Of a DNA stretch of 5,587 nt, positions 1 through 5,587 are shown piece after piece. A program made the position numbers and the translations under genes. Where the stretch lies: contig CAZPUJ010000686.1 of NCBI GenBank assembly GCA_964589725.1, positions 1-5,587 of the forward strand, in the 5' to 3' direction. Origin of the DNA: CAYSHJ01 sp964589725 (GTDB lineage: Bacteria > Planctomycetota > Planctomycetia > Planctomycetales > Planctomycetaceae). Numbering within the stretch: position 1 is the stretch's first letter; each line of letters begins with the position of its first letter. Under the pieces are notes generated by a model. It worked only from the letters and a program-made list of their open reading frames with translations, ran no database searches and had not been told where the DNA came from.

Positions 1-964
1 ACTTCACGCCATGTTGCTGGCCCTTCGGATCTAGGACCGCGCCGTTCCAAGCGTTGGCGGGCGTGCTGTGACACGAGTGCGTGACGCCATTGGCGTAGGT
101 GTATTCGACGGCGTACTCACTGAAAGCAGTGAAGCCGCCAGAGATCATTTCGACTTTCGGCTTGGCCTCGACAAAAATCGGGCCGTCGCGCTCCGCTCCA
201 ATCCCCCACAGCGCGATGTCGTTGTGGTGAGCGCCCCAGTCGGTCATGGTGCCGCCGGAATACTCCCACCAATAGCGGAACGTGACATGAGTTCGCTCGG
301 GGACGTAATCGACTTCCGGTGTCGGACCCAGCCAGAAGTTCCAATCAAAACCGACTGGTGGCGTTGAGATTTTGAACGGTCCTTCGCGGCGACCGCTCGG
401 CAGCCAGACCGAAGCATGCTTCAGCTTGCCGATTCTGCCGTTGCGAACGAGTTCACAGGCCAAGCGAAAATTCTTGTCGCTGCGTTGCTGACTGCCAGTC
501 TGCAAGAGTTGGCCAGTTTCGCGGACGGCTTTGACCAAGTGCTGGCCTTCCTCGATAGTCAGCGTCAACGGCTTCTCGCAGTACACATCCTTCTTGGACC
601 GCAGAGCCGCCAGCGAGACCAGCGTATGCCAATGATCCACGGTGCCGCAAACGACAACCTGGATGTCTTGGCGATCCATCACGCGGCGAAAATCTTTGTA
701 CGGCTCAGCGTCCGGCCACTGTTTTTTCGCTTCGGCGATTTGATTGTCATCGACGTCACACACTGCGACAATTCGACCGAACCGCGAGGCGTTTTTGGCA
801 TCACCGCGTCCCATGCCGCCGCAGCCGATCAATGCGATTGCCGGTTGATCTTCCGCTGCGCGAACGATCGGCTCGGACAACTCATTCACATACCACCGAG
901 GCAGCGAGGTTGCGGCAGCCGCGGCGGCTGCGCTCTTCAGAAAGTTTCGTCGAATGGTCAGCAT
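1..964 (-). CDS. Tat-exported Gfo/Idh/MocA family oxidoreductase (C-terminus cut by window edge)
   Basis: The frame is open from an ATG at 964 to the left edge, giving 321 complete codons. Seen: an N-terminal twin-arginine signal (R5-R6-N-F-L-K followed by an Ala-rich stretch); a Rossmann dinucleotide-binding glycine motif G46-C-G-G-M-G51; an acidic residue ending the second strand (C-D69-V-D); the family's C-E129-K130-P-L-T motif with the conserved lysine; and a D241-W-G-A-H245-H-N-D248 motif in the second domain. Known of the family: NAD(P)-dependent oxidation or reduction of sugars and related polyols. Export suggests the cofactor is bound in the periplasm, as in glucose-fructose oxidoreductase. 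Planctomycete members usually have about 430-450 residues, so roughly a quarter is missing to the left. GGAG at 976-973, 8 nt before the ATG, supports the start. It follows the DUF1501 gene by 44 bp on the same strand, so co-transcription is likely. The substrate is unknown. Confidence 0.93.
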   Translation of the reverse strand, partial: MLTIRRNFLKSAAAAAAATSLPRWYVNELSEPIVRAAEDQPAIALIGCGGMGRGDAKNASRFGRIVAVCDVDDNQIAEAKKQWPDAEPYKDFRRVMDRQDIQVVVCGTVDHWHTLVSLAALRSKKDVYCEKPLTLTIEEGQHLVKAVRETGQLLQTGSQQRSDKNFRLACELVRNGRIGKLKHASVWLPSGRREGPFKISTPPVGFDWNFWLGPTPEVDYVPERTHVTFRYWWEYSGGTMTDWGAHHNDIALWGIGAERDGPIFVEAKPKVEMISGGFTAFSEYAVEYTYANGVTHSCHSTPANAWNGAVLDPKGQQHGVK

Positions 965-1008
965 GACGGTTACTCCGAGTGATCATTCGAACAAGCCCCA
1001 TTGGGTGA

Positions 1009-2415
1009 TTACATCAAACGCGTGAGCACCTGGCCGGTGGAGATGTCCCAAGGGCGTTGCAGTTCGTCCTGGATTTTCCAGTCCGGCTCCAAGCCGAGAC
1101 AGTGGTACAGCGTCGCGTGAATGTCGACGGGATCCACTTTATCAGAAACGGGGTAAGCGCCGATGGAGTCGGACGCACCCAGGACTTGTCCGCCACGAAT
1201 ACCGCCGCCCGCCAGCAAGGCCGAGCCGCAGTCGCCCCAGTGATCGCGGCCAGAGTTCCCGTTGATCTTGGGAGTACGTCCGAACTCGCCGAGGCAGACG
1301 ACCAATGTCTCGTCCAAGCGGCCTCGTTGATCGAGGTCATCCAGCAATGCGGACAGCGATTGATCGACCATCGGCAGGAGTTCGCTCTTGAGCGCATCGA
1401 AGTTATTGCTGTGCGTGTCCCAGCCATCGCAGACAGTCATCTCATTGAAATGAATCGAGACCATCGGAACACCAGCTTCGGCAAGTCGTCGAGCCAGCAG
1501 CATGGTCTGGCCGAAGCGGTGGCGTCCGTAACGGTCGCGCAACTCGTCCGGCTCGTCGTCGAGCGAAAACGCTGGGAGCGTGCCGCGATTGGCAGCTCCG
1601 GTCAGCAAGACCGCTTGATGTTGCAGGTCGTGCATGGCGCGCGCAGCCGAGGACCGCACGGGATGATCGAGTACTGACAGCAACGCCGCGCGAGACTCCA
1701 AGCGGTCAGCGGAAACGCCGCCGGGCAACGCCAACGCTGGAATCGCTTCGCGCGTGCCCGGTTCGCCGTTCACGGACAATGGATCGAACTTTGGTCCCAG
1801 GAATCCCGCGCCACCACCGCGCAATGGACTGCGTGCCCGCTTGAACTCGCCCTTCGTGCTGCTGCGAATGGCAAGTTCTGGCAGAGCGATGTATCCGGGC
1901 AACGAGGTCGCCGCCGGTTTGAATTTGGCGAGGACCGAACCGAGATGCGGAAAGTCGCTGCGCTGCGGCGGGCGGATGTCATTGTCGACTAGTGGCTGAG
2001 CCGTCGGCCGCCCGGTCAGTGTGTAGTAAATCATCGGCGTGTGATTGCTGTTCGGATGGCTGACCGAGCGGATCAAGGCGTACTTGTCCGTGATCCGAGC
2101 CAACTGCGGCAGCAGTTCGCAGATTTGCATGCCGGGTACGTTCGTCGCGATCGGCGAGAATGGCCCGCGCACTTCCTTGGCCGCATCCGGCTTGAGATCG
2201 AACATGTCTAGATGCGGCGGCCCGCCGAGCAAATAGATCAAGATGCACGACTGAGCTTTTCTCTCCGATCCTCTTGTGGGCCGATGTTGCGGAGTCGTCC
2301 GCCCCCACAACGCGGACGGCCAGCCCATCGCCGCGACCGCCAAACCACCGCCGCACCGCAGCCACTTCCGGCGTTGCCGCAGCAAGCCAGCGTGTCGCTC
2401 GAACGACGTGAACAT
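1009..2415 (-). CDS. DUF1501 family protein with Tat-like signal, complete
   Basis: A 468-residue protein from the ATG at 2415, close to the usual DUF1501 length. Seen: N-terminal R15-R16-K-W-L-R then a Gly/Ala-rich hydrophobic stretch, a Tat-type signal implying periplasmic location; G64-G-P-P-H-L-D-M-F-D73, the N-terminal family signature; W332-D-T-H335; L375-G-E-F-G-R-T-P382; G389-R-D-H-W393; and a C-terminal D-I-H433-A-T-L-Y-H438 segment before C-L-G-L. These Asp, Glu and His clusters are in keeping with the metal-dependent alkaline-phosphatase/sulfatase-like fold to which DUF1501 is assigned. No reaction is established. An in-frame GTG at 2430 would add five residues, but GGAG at 2428-2425 sits 9 nt before the ATG and overlaps that GTG, so the ATG is preferred. 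The gene leads a probable two-gene operon with the oxidoreductase downstream and faces a second oxidoreductase across a shared 329-bp intergenic region. Confidence 0.93.
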   Translation of the reverse strand: MFTSFERHAGLLRQRRKWLRCGGGLAVAAMGWPSALWGRTTPQHRPTRGSERKAQSCILIYLLGGPPHLDMFDLKPDAAKEVRGPFSPIATNVPGMQICELLPQLARITDKYALIRSVSHPNSNHTPMIYYTLTGRPTAQPLVDNDIRPPQRSDFPHLGSVLAKFKPAATSLPGYIALPELAIRSSTKGEFKRARSPLRGGGAGFLGPKFDPLSVNGEPGTREAIPALALPGGVSADRLESRAALLSVLDHPVRSSAARAMHDLQHQAVLLTGAANRGTLPAFSLDDEPDELRDRYGRHRFGQTMLLARRLAEAGVPMVSIHFNEMTVCDGWDTHSNNFDALKSELLPMVDQSLSALLDDLDQRGRLDETLVVCLGEFGRTPKINGNSGRDHWGDCGSALLAGGGIRGGQVLGASDSIGAYPVSDKVDPVDIHATLYHCLGLEPDWKIQDELQRPWDISTGQVLTRLM

Positions 2416-2424
2416 GGCGCGATG

Positions 2425-2428
2425 CTCC
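2425..2428 (-). promoter_or_regulatory. Ribosome binding site deciding the DUF1501 start
   Basis: GGAG reads on the minus strand 9 nt upstream of the ATG at 2415. The upstream in-frame GTG at 2430 overlaps this element and has no purine-rich sequence of its own in front. The site therefore favours the shorter, 468-residue product. Confidence 0.6.
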
Positions 2429-2491
2429 ACCGATGCTGGAAGTATTCACCCTACTCCGATCCGACTGATCAGAGCAAACTCGGCGGTCATT

Positions 2492-2520
2492 AGAATATCG
2501 GCCCGAACGCGGACGACCAA
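2492..2520 (-). promoter_or_regulatory. Candidate sigma70-like promoter for the DUF1501-oxidoreductase operon
   Basis: On the minus strand a TTGGTC (2520-2515) is followed after exactly 17 bp by TATTCT (2497-2492). Matches to the -35 and -10 consensus are 3/6 and 4/6. Transcription would begin near 2485 and leave a leader of about 70 nt before the ATG. Spacing is ideal but the matches are weak, and planctomycete promoters are poorly characterised, so this is a guess from pattern only. Confidence 0.3.
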
Positions 2521-2575
2521 GGAATAGCGCGGCAAAGCCGCAATGTCGTCGGCTCTCGCCGCCATCATCCGTGCT

Positions 2576-2617
2576 GACAAACAACCCCTTCTGGCGTTAA
2601 CGATCTCGTTGTTTGTC
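2576..2617. repeat. 10-bp perfect inverted repeat, 22-bp spacer
   Basis: GACAAACAAC at 2576-2585 has its exact reverse complement, GTTGTTTGTC, at 2608-2617. The right arm overlaps the 14-bp palindrome that follows. A CGTTAACG palindrome at 2595-2602 lies near, but not exactly at, the centre. The arrangement fits a multi-site operator or a cruciform-capable element. No regulator gene is visible in the window. Confidence 0.5.
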
Positions 2618-2626
2618 GGCCGACAA
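2613..2626. promoter_or_regulatory. Perfect 14-bp palindrome, candidate operator
   Basis: TTGTCGGCCGACAA equals its own reverse complement and has no loop, which suits a dimeric DNA-binding protein better than an RNA hairpin. It lies upstream of the candidate -10 of the plus-strand oxidoreductase and about 120-130 bp before its ATG. It shares the half-site TTGTC/GACAA with the larger inverted repeat to its left and with a further pair at 2684-2688 and 2699-2703. The regulatory role is inferred. Confidence 0.4.
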
Positions 2627-2634
2627 CGGTCCGC

Positions 2635-2665
2635 TTGCCGTTGCGTGGGGGCCAACGGATAGAAT
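2635..2665 (+). promoter_or_regulatory. Weak candidate promoter for plus-strand oxidoreductase
   Basis: TAGAAT at 2660-2665 matches the -10 consensus at 5/6 positions. The nearest -35-like sequence is TTGCCG at 2635-2640, but the 19-bp spacing is longer than optimal. Transcription would start near 2672, about 70 nt upstream of the ATG at 2745. Confidence 0.25.
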
Positions 2666-2683
2666 CCTGTTCGCTCATTGGCA

Positions 2684-2703
2684 TTGTCTCGTTGGCGGGA
2701 CAA
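2684..2703 (+). other. Possible mRNA leader hairpin
   Basis: TTGTCTC (2684-2690) can pair with GGGACAA (2697-2703) as a 7-bp stem with one G-U pair and a 6-nt loop. It would fall in the 5' leader of the plus-strand oxidoreductase, about 30 nt before its ribosome site. The same bases also carry a TTGTC/GACAA half-site pair, so this could instead be a DNA operator. A chance origin is possible. Confidence 0.25.
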
Positions 2704-2733
2704 GACACCACTCTCCGCAGACTCGAATCGCAA

Positions 2734-2738
2734 AGGGA
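2734..2738 (+). promoter_or_regulatory. Ribosome binding site deciding the oxidoreductase start
   Basis: AGGGA lies 6 nt before the ATG at 2745. The frame stays open upstream to an ATG at 2613, but a start there would put 44 residues without family character in front of the twin-arginine signal. The ATG at 2745 is therefore chosen. Confidence 0.6.
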
Positions 2739-2744
2739 ACTCGC

Positions 2745-4091
2745 ATGACGAACCAACTCTCCCGTCGTGAATTTGCACGGCAGTCGTTGATCGCCGCTGT
2801 GGCGTCGTCGTTCACGGCCGCCAGTTGGCATCGCGTACTTGGTGCGAACGAAAAGCTCAACGTTGCGTCCATTGGGACAGGAGGCAAAGGCTGGTCGGAC
2901 TTGGTGGAAGTGGCAAAGAGTCCGCACATCAACGTGGTCGCGCTGTGCGACGTCGACGAGACGCCGAGTCACCTGGGACGAGCGGTTGAGAAGTTTCCTT
3001 CGGCGAAGCGATACTTCGACTATCGCAAGCTGCTCGACGACGCGAATGAGAAGACGTTTGACGCCGTGATCGTTTCGACGCCGGATCACATGCACGCCCC
3101 GATCGCTCTGCCGGCAATGCAACTTGGAAAGCACGTCCATTGTCAGAAGCCGCTGACGCATACCGTGCATGAAGCGCGGCAAATGCGGCTGGCGGCGAAG
3201 AGGTACAACCTCGTCACGCAAATGGGCAATCAGATTCAATCACATGAGTTCTACCGCACGGCGGTCAAGCTGGTTCACGACGGCGTCATCGGCAAAGTGA
3301 AGGAGGTTCATGCGTGGCAGAGTGGCAAGATGGGCTGGATTTTGACCGACGACCGTCCCGCCGACATGGACCCGATTCCGGCAACGTTGCATTGGGACGA
3401 ATGGCTCGGCGTCGCTCCGACTCGACCGTTTAAAAACAGCATCTATCACTCATTCAATTGGCGAGCGTGGCAGGATTACTCGAACGGCCAACTCGGCGAC
3501 TTCGGCTGCCACATTCTCGACCCGGTCTTCATGGCGTTAAAACTGACCGCGCCGACCGGCATCAAGGCTGAGGCGTCGGCGATGAATCGCGAAGTCTGGT
3601 ACAAGCAGTCCAAGGTCTCGTACGAGTTCCCCGGTACAGCTTTGACCTCCGGCAACTCGATCAGGGTCACGTGGTACGACGGTGAAGGTCACCTGCCCAC
3701 GACCGAAGCCTCCGGACTTCCTGAGAGTTTCAAACTTCCCGGGTCCGGCTCCGTGCTTATCGGTGAGAAAGGCTCACTGGTCATTCCACACGTCGCTGCG
3801 CCGAAACTCTTCCCGGAAGACAAATTCGCCGACTTCAAGATCCAGATGGAGCCATCGCGCGATCACTACGTCAGTTGGGCGGATGCTTGTCGCGGCGAAG
3901 GGCACACGACGTCGCACTTCGACTACGCCGTTCCGCTCACCGAGACAGTTTTGTTAGGCACGATCGCCATTCGATCTCCCGGTGAATCGCTGACCTGGAA
4001 CGCGGCTGACCTGAAGATAGACAACAATTCCAAGGCCAATGCGCTGTTGACAAAGCCATACCGCAAAGGGTTTGAGCCAGCCTGGCTCTGA
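2745..4091 (+). CDS. Tat-exported Gfo/Idh/MocA family oxidoreductase, complete (CQKP variant)
   Basis: A 448-residue protein, the usual length for this planctomycete subfamily. Seen: twin-arginine signal S6-R7-R8-E-F-A with a hydrophobic stretch to about residue 34 (possible cleavage after L-G-A34); Rossmann motif G44-T-G-G-K-G49; acidic strand end C-D69-V-D; T112-P-D-H-M-H117; the catalytic-lysine motif as C133-Q134-K135-P-L-T-H rather than the common E-K-P; and G251-D252-F-G-C-H256-I-L-D259, the second-domain motif carrying the conserved His. Known of the family: NAD(P)-linked redox chemistry on sugars or polyols. The acidic residue after the second strand hints at NAD(H) rather than NADP(H). 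It is alone on its strand in this window, divergent from the DUF1501 operon and convergent with the hydroxylase gene 33 bp downstream. It shares motif layout with the oxidoreductase at the left edge, but sequence between motifs differs widely, so it is an old paralogue, not a recent duplicate. The substrate is unknown. Confidence 0.95.
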   Translation: MTNQLSRREFARQSLIAAVASSFTAASWHRVLGANEKLNVASIGTGGKGWSDLVEVAKSPHINVVALCDVDETPSHLGRAVEKFPSAKRYFDYRKLLDDANEKTFDAVIVSTPDHMHAPIALPAMQLGKHVHCQKPLTHTVHEARQMRLAAKRYNLVTQMGNQIQSHEFYRTAVKLVHDGVIGKVKEVHAWQSGKMGWILTDDRPADMDPIPATLHWDEWLGVAPTRPFKNSIYHSFNWRAWQDYSNGQLGDFGCHILDPVFMALKLTAPTGIKAEASAMNREVWYKQSKVSYEFPGTALTSGNSIRVTWYDGEGHLPTTEASGLPESFKLPGSGSVLIGEKGSLVIPHVAAPKLFPEDKFADFKIQMEPSRDHYVSWADACRGEGHTTSHFDYAVPLTETVLLGTIAIRSPGESLTWNAADLKIDNNSKANALLTKPYRKGFEPAWL

Positions 4092-4093
4092 GA

Positions 4094-4113
4094 TCTTGCC
4101 AACGGCCGCAAGA
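4094..4113. terminator. Weak hairpin between convergent genes
   Basis: TCTTGC (4094-4099) and GCAAGA (4108-4113) form a perfect 6-bp stem with an 8-nt loop in the 33-bp gap between the convergent stop codons. No T-run follows on either strand, so it is not a canonical intrinsic terminator. It may be a weak bidirectional stop, or chance. Confidence 0.22.
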
Positions 4114-4124
4114 ATAGGTCGCGG

Positions 4125-4916
4125 TCATGCTCGGCTCGCAGTACGAATAAACGGCCAAGACAACAGCTTCCAAAGCCCCAAAGGTTTCGCAGCCAAGGGC
4201 GAATCGATGCCGAAGCTAGGATCATGGCCGGCGGGGTGCGACAAAGTTCCGAAGAGCCGATCCCAGAGGGGCAACAACGTGGCGTAGTTGGAGTCCTGGT
4301 GCCGACGCTGCGGGCAATGGTGGATGCGGTGCATCGAGGGAGGCACCACGAACAGCCACAGTGCTCGTTCGATCCGTGCCGGAAGGCGAATGTTCGCGTG
4401 TTGAAACTGGGCCGCCAGCAACAGCACGACCTCAAAAGTCATCAGCCCCGCGGCGGAAATCCCCAGCGACAGTGCACAGACCAATTTCACGATGGCCGAG
4501 AGCAGAATCTCGCCCACGTGAAAGCGGGACGCCGTCGTCACATCCAGGTCCACATCGGTGTGATGCACGCTGTGGAATCGCCACAGCCAAGGCACCGCGT
4601 GAAACACTCGATGTTGCCAGTAGATCACGCCATCCAAGACGACGACCTCGATCACGATTCTCAGCCAAGGCCAGGTCGACAAACCATCGAACCAAACTAA
4701 GCGTGACGTCACCAGGGTCGCCGTCGTCGCGAACAAACAGACCGCGCAAATCCCTAGCGAGACTACCGAGTTGAACGCCGTCAGCAATAGGTTGGCGGTC
4801 CAGCGCGAGCGTCGGCTAGTAATCGGGGCATGATGCGGAGCCAACGCTTCCCAGGCCATCAACGACAACAACCCACTGGCGAACATCGTCAGTCTCAGCG
4901 AATCCTGTTCGTTCAT
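4125..4916 (-). CDS. Sterol desaturase / fatty acid hydroxylase superfamily membrane protein
   Basis: A 263-residue integral membrane protein. Seen: hydrophobic segments near residues 9-26, 42-70, 85-100 and 137-170, and the histidine boxes that bind the di-iron centre: H102-R-V-F-H106, H115-S-V-H-H119 and H196-R-I-H-H200. Further conserved-looking positions are R131-F-H133, Q172-H173-A-N, and S209-N-Y-A-T-L-L-P-L-W-D-R-L-F-G-T224. The family uses O2 to hydroxylate or desaturate lipid substrates (sterols, fatty acids, carotenoids, alkylglycerols). The histidine set looks intact, so the enzyme is probably active, but the substrate cannot be read from sequence. The ATG at 4916 is chosen because GGAGGA (4930-4925) lies 8 nt upstream. 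The frame stays open to 5165, but that extension is low-complexity, Arg/Ser-rich and overlaps the upstream DUF1501 gene in another frame. It follows that gene by 49 bp on the same strand, so co-transcription is likely. Confidence 0.93.
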   Translation of the reverse strand: MNEQDSLRLTMFASGLLSLMAWEALAPHHAPITSRRSRWTANLLLTAFNSVVSLGICAVCLFATTATLVTSRLVWFDGLSTWPWLRIVIEVVVLDGVIYWQHRVFHAVPWLWRFHSVHHTDVDLDVTTASRFHVGEILLSAIVKLVCALSLGISAAGLMTFEVVLLLAAQFQHANIRLPARIERALWLFVVPPSMHRIHHCPQRRHQDSNYATLLPLWDRLFGTLSHPAGHDPSFGIDSPLAAKPLGLWKLLSWPFIRTASRA

Positions 4917-4924
4917 GGCAGGCT

Positions 4925-4930
4925 TCCTCC
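4925..4930 (-). promoter_or_regulatory. Strong ribosome binding site for the hydroxylase
   Basis: GGAGGA on the minus strand, 8 nt before the ATG at 4916, is the best Shine-Dalgarno match in the window. It rules out the longer in-frame start near 5165. Confidence 0.75.
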
Positions 4931-4940
4931 GTGAGCGAAT

Positions 4941-4959
4941 GCCGACATCCCTGTCCGGC
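4941..4959 (-). other. Intercistronic hairpin with GNRA-type loop
   Basis: On the minus strand GCC(G)GACA and TGTCGGC pair as a 7-bp stem with one bulged G, closed by a GGGA tetraloop that fits the GNRA pattern. It lies between the DUF1501 stop and the hydroxylase ribosome site, leaving that site free. No U-run follows, so full termination is unlikely. It could stabilise or mark processing of the shared message. Confidence 0.3.
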
Positions 4960-4965
4960 GACGGC

Positions 4966-5587
4966 TCACAGCTCCGCGATCGGCTGTCCGCCTTCGGTGA
5001 CGATCGGAATGGGGCGGCCTTGCGGGTTGACCCAGTGGGACGAAAGATTGATGCCGAGGTACTTGAACACCGTCGCGGCGAGGTCTTGTGGACGCACCGG
5101 GCGCTCTTTGACGTCATAGCCGCGCGAGTCGGTGCTGCCGATGACTTGGCCGTGTCGCAGGCCACCGCCGGCGAGGATCATGCTCATGCAATTGAGCCAG
5201 TGATCGCGACCGGCATCCTTGGTCATGATTGGGCCGCGGCCGAATTCACCCATCATCAACACCAGCGTCTTGTCGAGCAGTCCGCGCTGCTCAAGGTCGG
5301 TGACAAGGTGATAAACCGTGCGATCCACGCTCGGTAGGATTGGGCCGAGTCCCTTTTCGATGCCGCCCCACGGCGGAACGTTGTCCCCGTGATTGTCGAA
5401 GTAACCCCAGCGTGCGCTGACCAACACGAAGGTCACACCCGCCTCGACGAGTCGTCGCGCGAGCAACGCCTTCTCGCCGATCGAATCGCGGCCGTAGGAG
5501 TCTCGCAGAGAATCTTTCTCTTGGCTCAGATCAAACGCCTTTGCGGCGTGACCCGATGTGACGAGGTCCATCGCCTGCGCCGTGTAG
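4966..5587 (-). CDS. DUF1501 family protein, C-terminal part (N-terminus beyond window)
   Basis: The frame is open from the right edge to a TGA at 4968-4966, leaving 206 complete codons. Numbering residue 1 at 5586-5584, seen are: a helix containing L-R-D-S-Y-G-R-D then A-L-L-A-R-R-L-V-E-A-G (about 27-50); D64-N-H66-G-D-N; G113-E-F-G-R-G-P119; D124-A-G-R-D-H129-W130; an L-A-G-G-G-L-R-H-G-Q-V-I-G stretch; and a closing G-R-P-I-P segment. These are the C-terminal hallmarks of DUF1501, an alkaline-phosphatase/sulfatase-like family of unknown reaction. The open frame continues upstream of the internal ATG at 5571 with family-like sequence, so that ATG is not the start; about 220-280 residues should lie outside. 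It resembles the other DUF1501 protein in motifs but differs throughout, for example G-R-G-P against G-R-T-P. It probably heads the transcript that continues into the hydroxylase gene. Confidence 0.93.
   Translation of the reverse strand, partial: YTAQAMDLVTSGHAAKAFDLSQEKDSLRDSYGRDSIGEKALLARRLVEAGVTFVLVSARWGYFDNHGDNVPPWGGIEKGLGPILPSVDRTVYHLVTDLEQRGLLDKTLVLMMGEFGRGPIMTKDAGRDHWLNCMSMILAGGGLRHGQVIGSTDSRGYDVKERPVRPQDLAATVFKYLGINLSSHWVNPQGRPIPIVTEGGQPIAEL

Larger units (their letters stand above)
2416..2744. other. Divergent intergenic region with inverted-repeat cluster
   Basis: This 329-bp stretch separates two divergently transcribed, Tat-exported protein genes and shows no credible coding sequence. 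From left to right it holds the ribosome site and a weak promoter for the minus-strand operon; a short GC hairpin (GCGGC-AAA-GCCGC, 2529-2541); a 10-bp inverted repeat (2576-2585 with 2608-2617); CGTTAACG (2595-2602); a perfect 14-bp palindrome (2613-2626); a weak -10 element on the plus strand (2660-2665); a leader hairpin (2684-2703); and the ribosome site of the plus-strand gene. Confidence 0.7.

Noticed and set aside
416..982. 188-residue open frame on the plus strand
   Set aside because: It lies antisense to the Gfo/Idh/MocA gene, which has clear family motifs throughout. It has no recognisable domain and is a by-product of GC-rich codon use.
1057..1677. 206-residue open frame on the plus strand
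   Set aside because: It is entirely antisense to the conserved C-terminal half of the DUF1501 gene and has no family features of its own.
2529..2541. GCGGC-AAA-GCCGC hairpin as a terminator or attenuator
   Set aside because: The stem is only 5 bp with no T-run. It lies upstream of the candidate minus-strand promoter and before the plus-strand one, so no transcript needs ending there.
1979..2584. 201-residue open frame on the minus strand
   Set aside because: It is a frame shadow across the DUF1501 N-terminal region and the intergenic spacer, with no domain or signal.
2613..2744. 44-residue N-terminal extension of the plus-strand oxidoreductase
   Set aside because: It would bury the Tat signal inside the protein, lacks family similarity by eye, and starts inside the 14-bp palindrome. 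The ATG at 2745 has a good ribosome site.
2565..3239. 224-residue open frame on the minus strand
   Set aside because: It is antisense to the N-terminal half of the plus-strand oxidoreductase and runs into the spacer. No conserved motif was recognised.
4224..4700. 158-residue open frame on the plus strand
   Set aside because: It is antisense to the hydroxylase histidine-box region; its His/Arg/Gln-rich composition mirrors the opposite strand.
4917..5165. 83-residue N-terminal extension of the hydroxylase
   Set aside because: It is Arg/Ser-rich, overlaps the conserved DUF1501 C-terminus in another frame, and a strong GGAGGA precedes the ATG at 4916.
1009..5587. The two DUF1501 genes, or the two oxidoreductases, as a recent tandem duplication
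   Set aside because: Within each pair only family motifs match. Intervening protein and DNA sequence differ throughout, and no long direct repeat was seen.

Overview
The window looks like a chromosomal fragment of a planctomycete, probably of the Pirellulales/Gemmatales type. It is moderately GC-rich by eye (not computed). The lineage call rests on gene content: two DUF1501 proteins and two twin-arginine-exported Gfo/Idh/MocA-type oxidoreductases within 5.6 kb. Both families are strongly expanded in Planctomycetes. No RNA gene, mobile element, CRISPR array or origin was seen.

Layout, left to right. (1) 1-964, minus strand: Gfo/Idh/MocA oxidoreductase with a Tat signal; its C-terminus runs off the left edge. 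(2) 1009-2415, minus: complete DUF1501 protein with a Tat-like signal. It lies 44 bp upstream of gene 1 and probably shares its transcript. (3) 2416-2744: 329-bp divergent intergenic region with weak promoter-like elements on both strands and a cluster of short inverted repeats, including a perfect 14-bp palindrome. (4) 2745-4091, plus: second complete Tat-exported Gfo/Idh/MocA oxidoreductase, only distantly similar to the first. (5) 4125-4916, minus: integral-membrane sterol desaturase/fatty-acid hydroxylase-type di-iron protein, ending 33 bp from the convergent stop of gene 4. (6) 4966-5587, minus: C-terminal part of a second DUF1501 protein running off the right edge. It lies 49 bp upstream of gene 5 and is probably its operon partner.

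How they may work together: genes 1, 2, 4 and probably 6 belong to the exported enzyme repertoire that planctomycetes are thought to use on complex, often sulfated, carbohydrates. The Gfo/Idh/MocA proteins would do NAD(P)-type redox chemistry on sugars. The DUF1501 proteins belong to the alkaline-phosphatase/sulfatase-like fold group and have no firmly known substrate. No substrate can be assigned from sequence alone. The membrane hydroxylase would act on a lipid and has no obvious pathway partner here.

This is mostly an ordinary planctomycete region, and I see no convincing new system. The best second-look items are the inverted-repeat cluster between the divergent genes and the two DUF1501 pairings: one with an oxidoreductase, one with a membrane hydroxylase.
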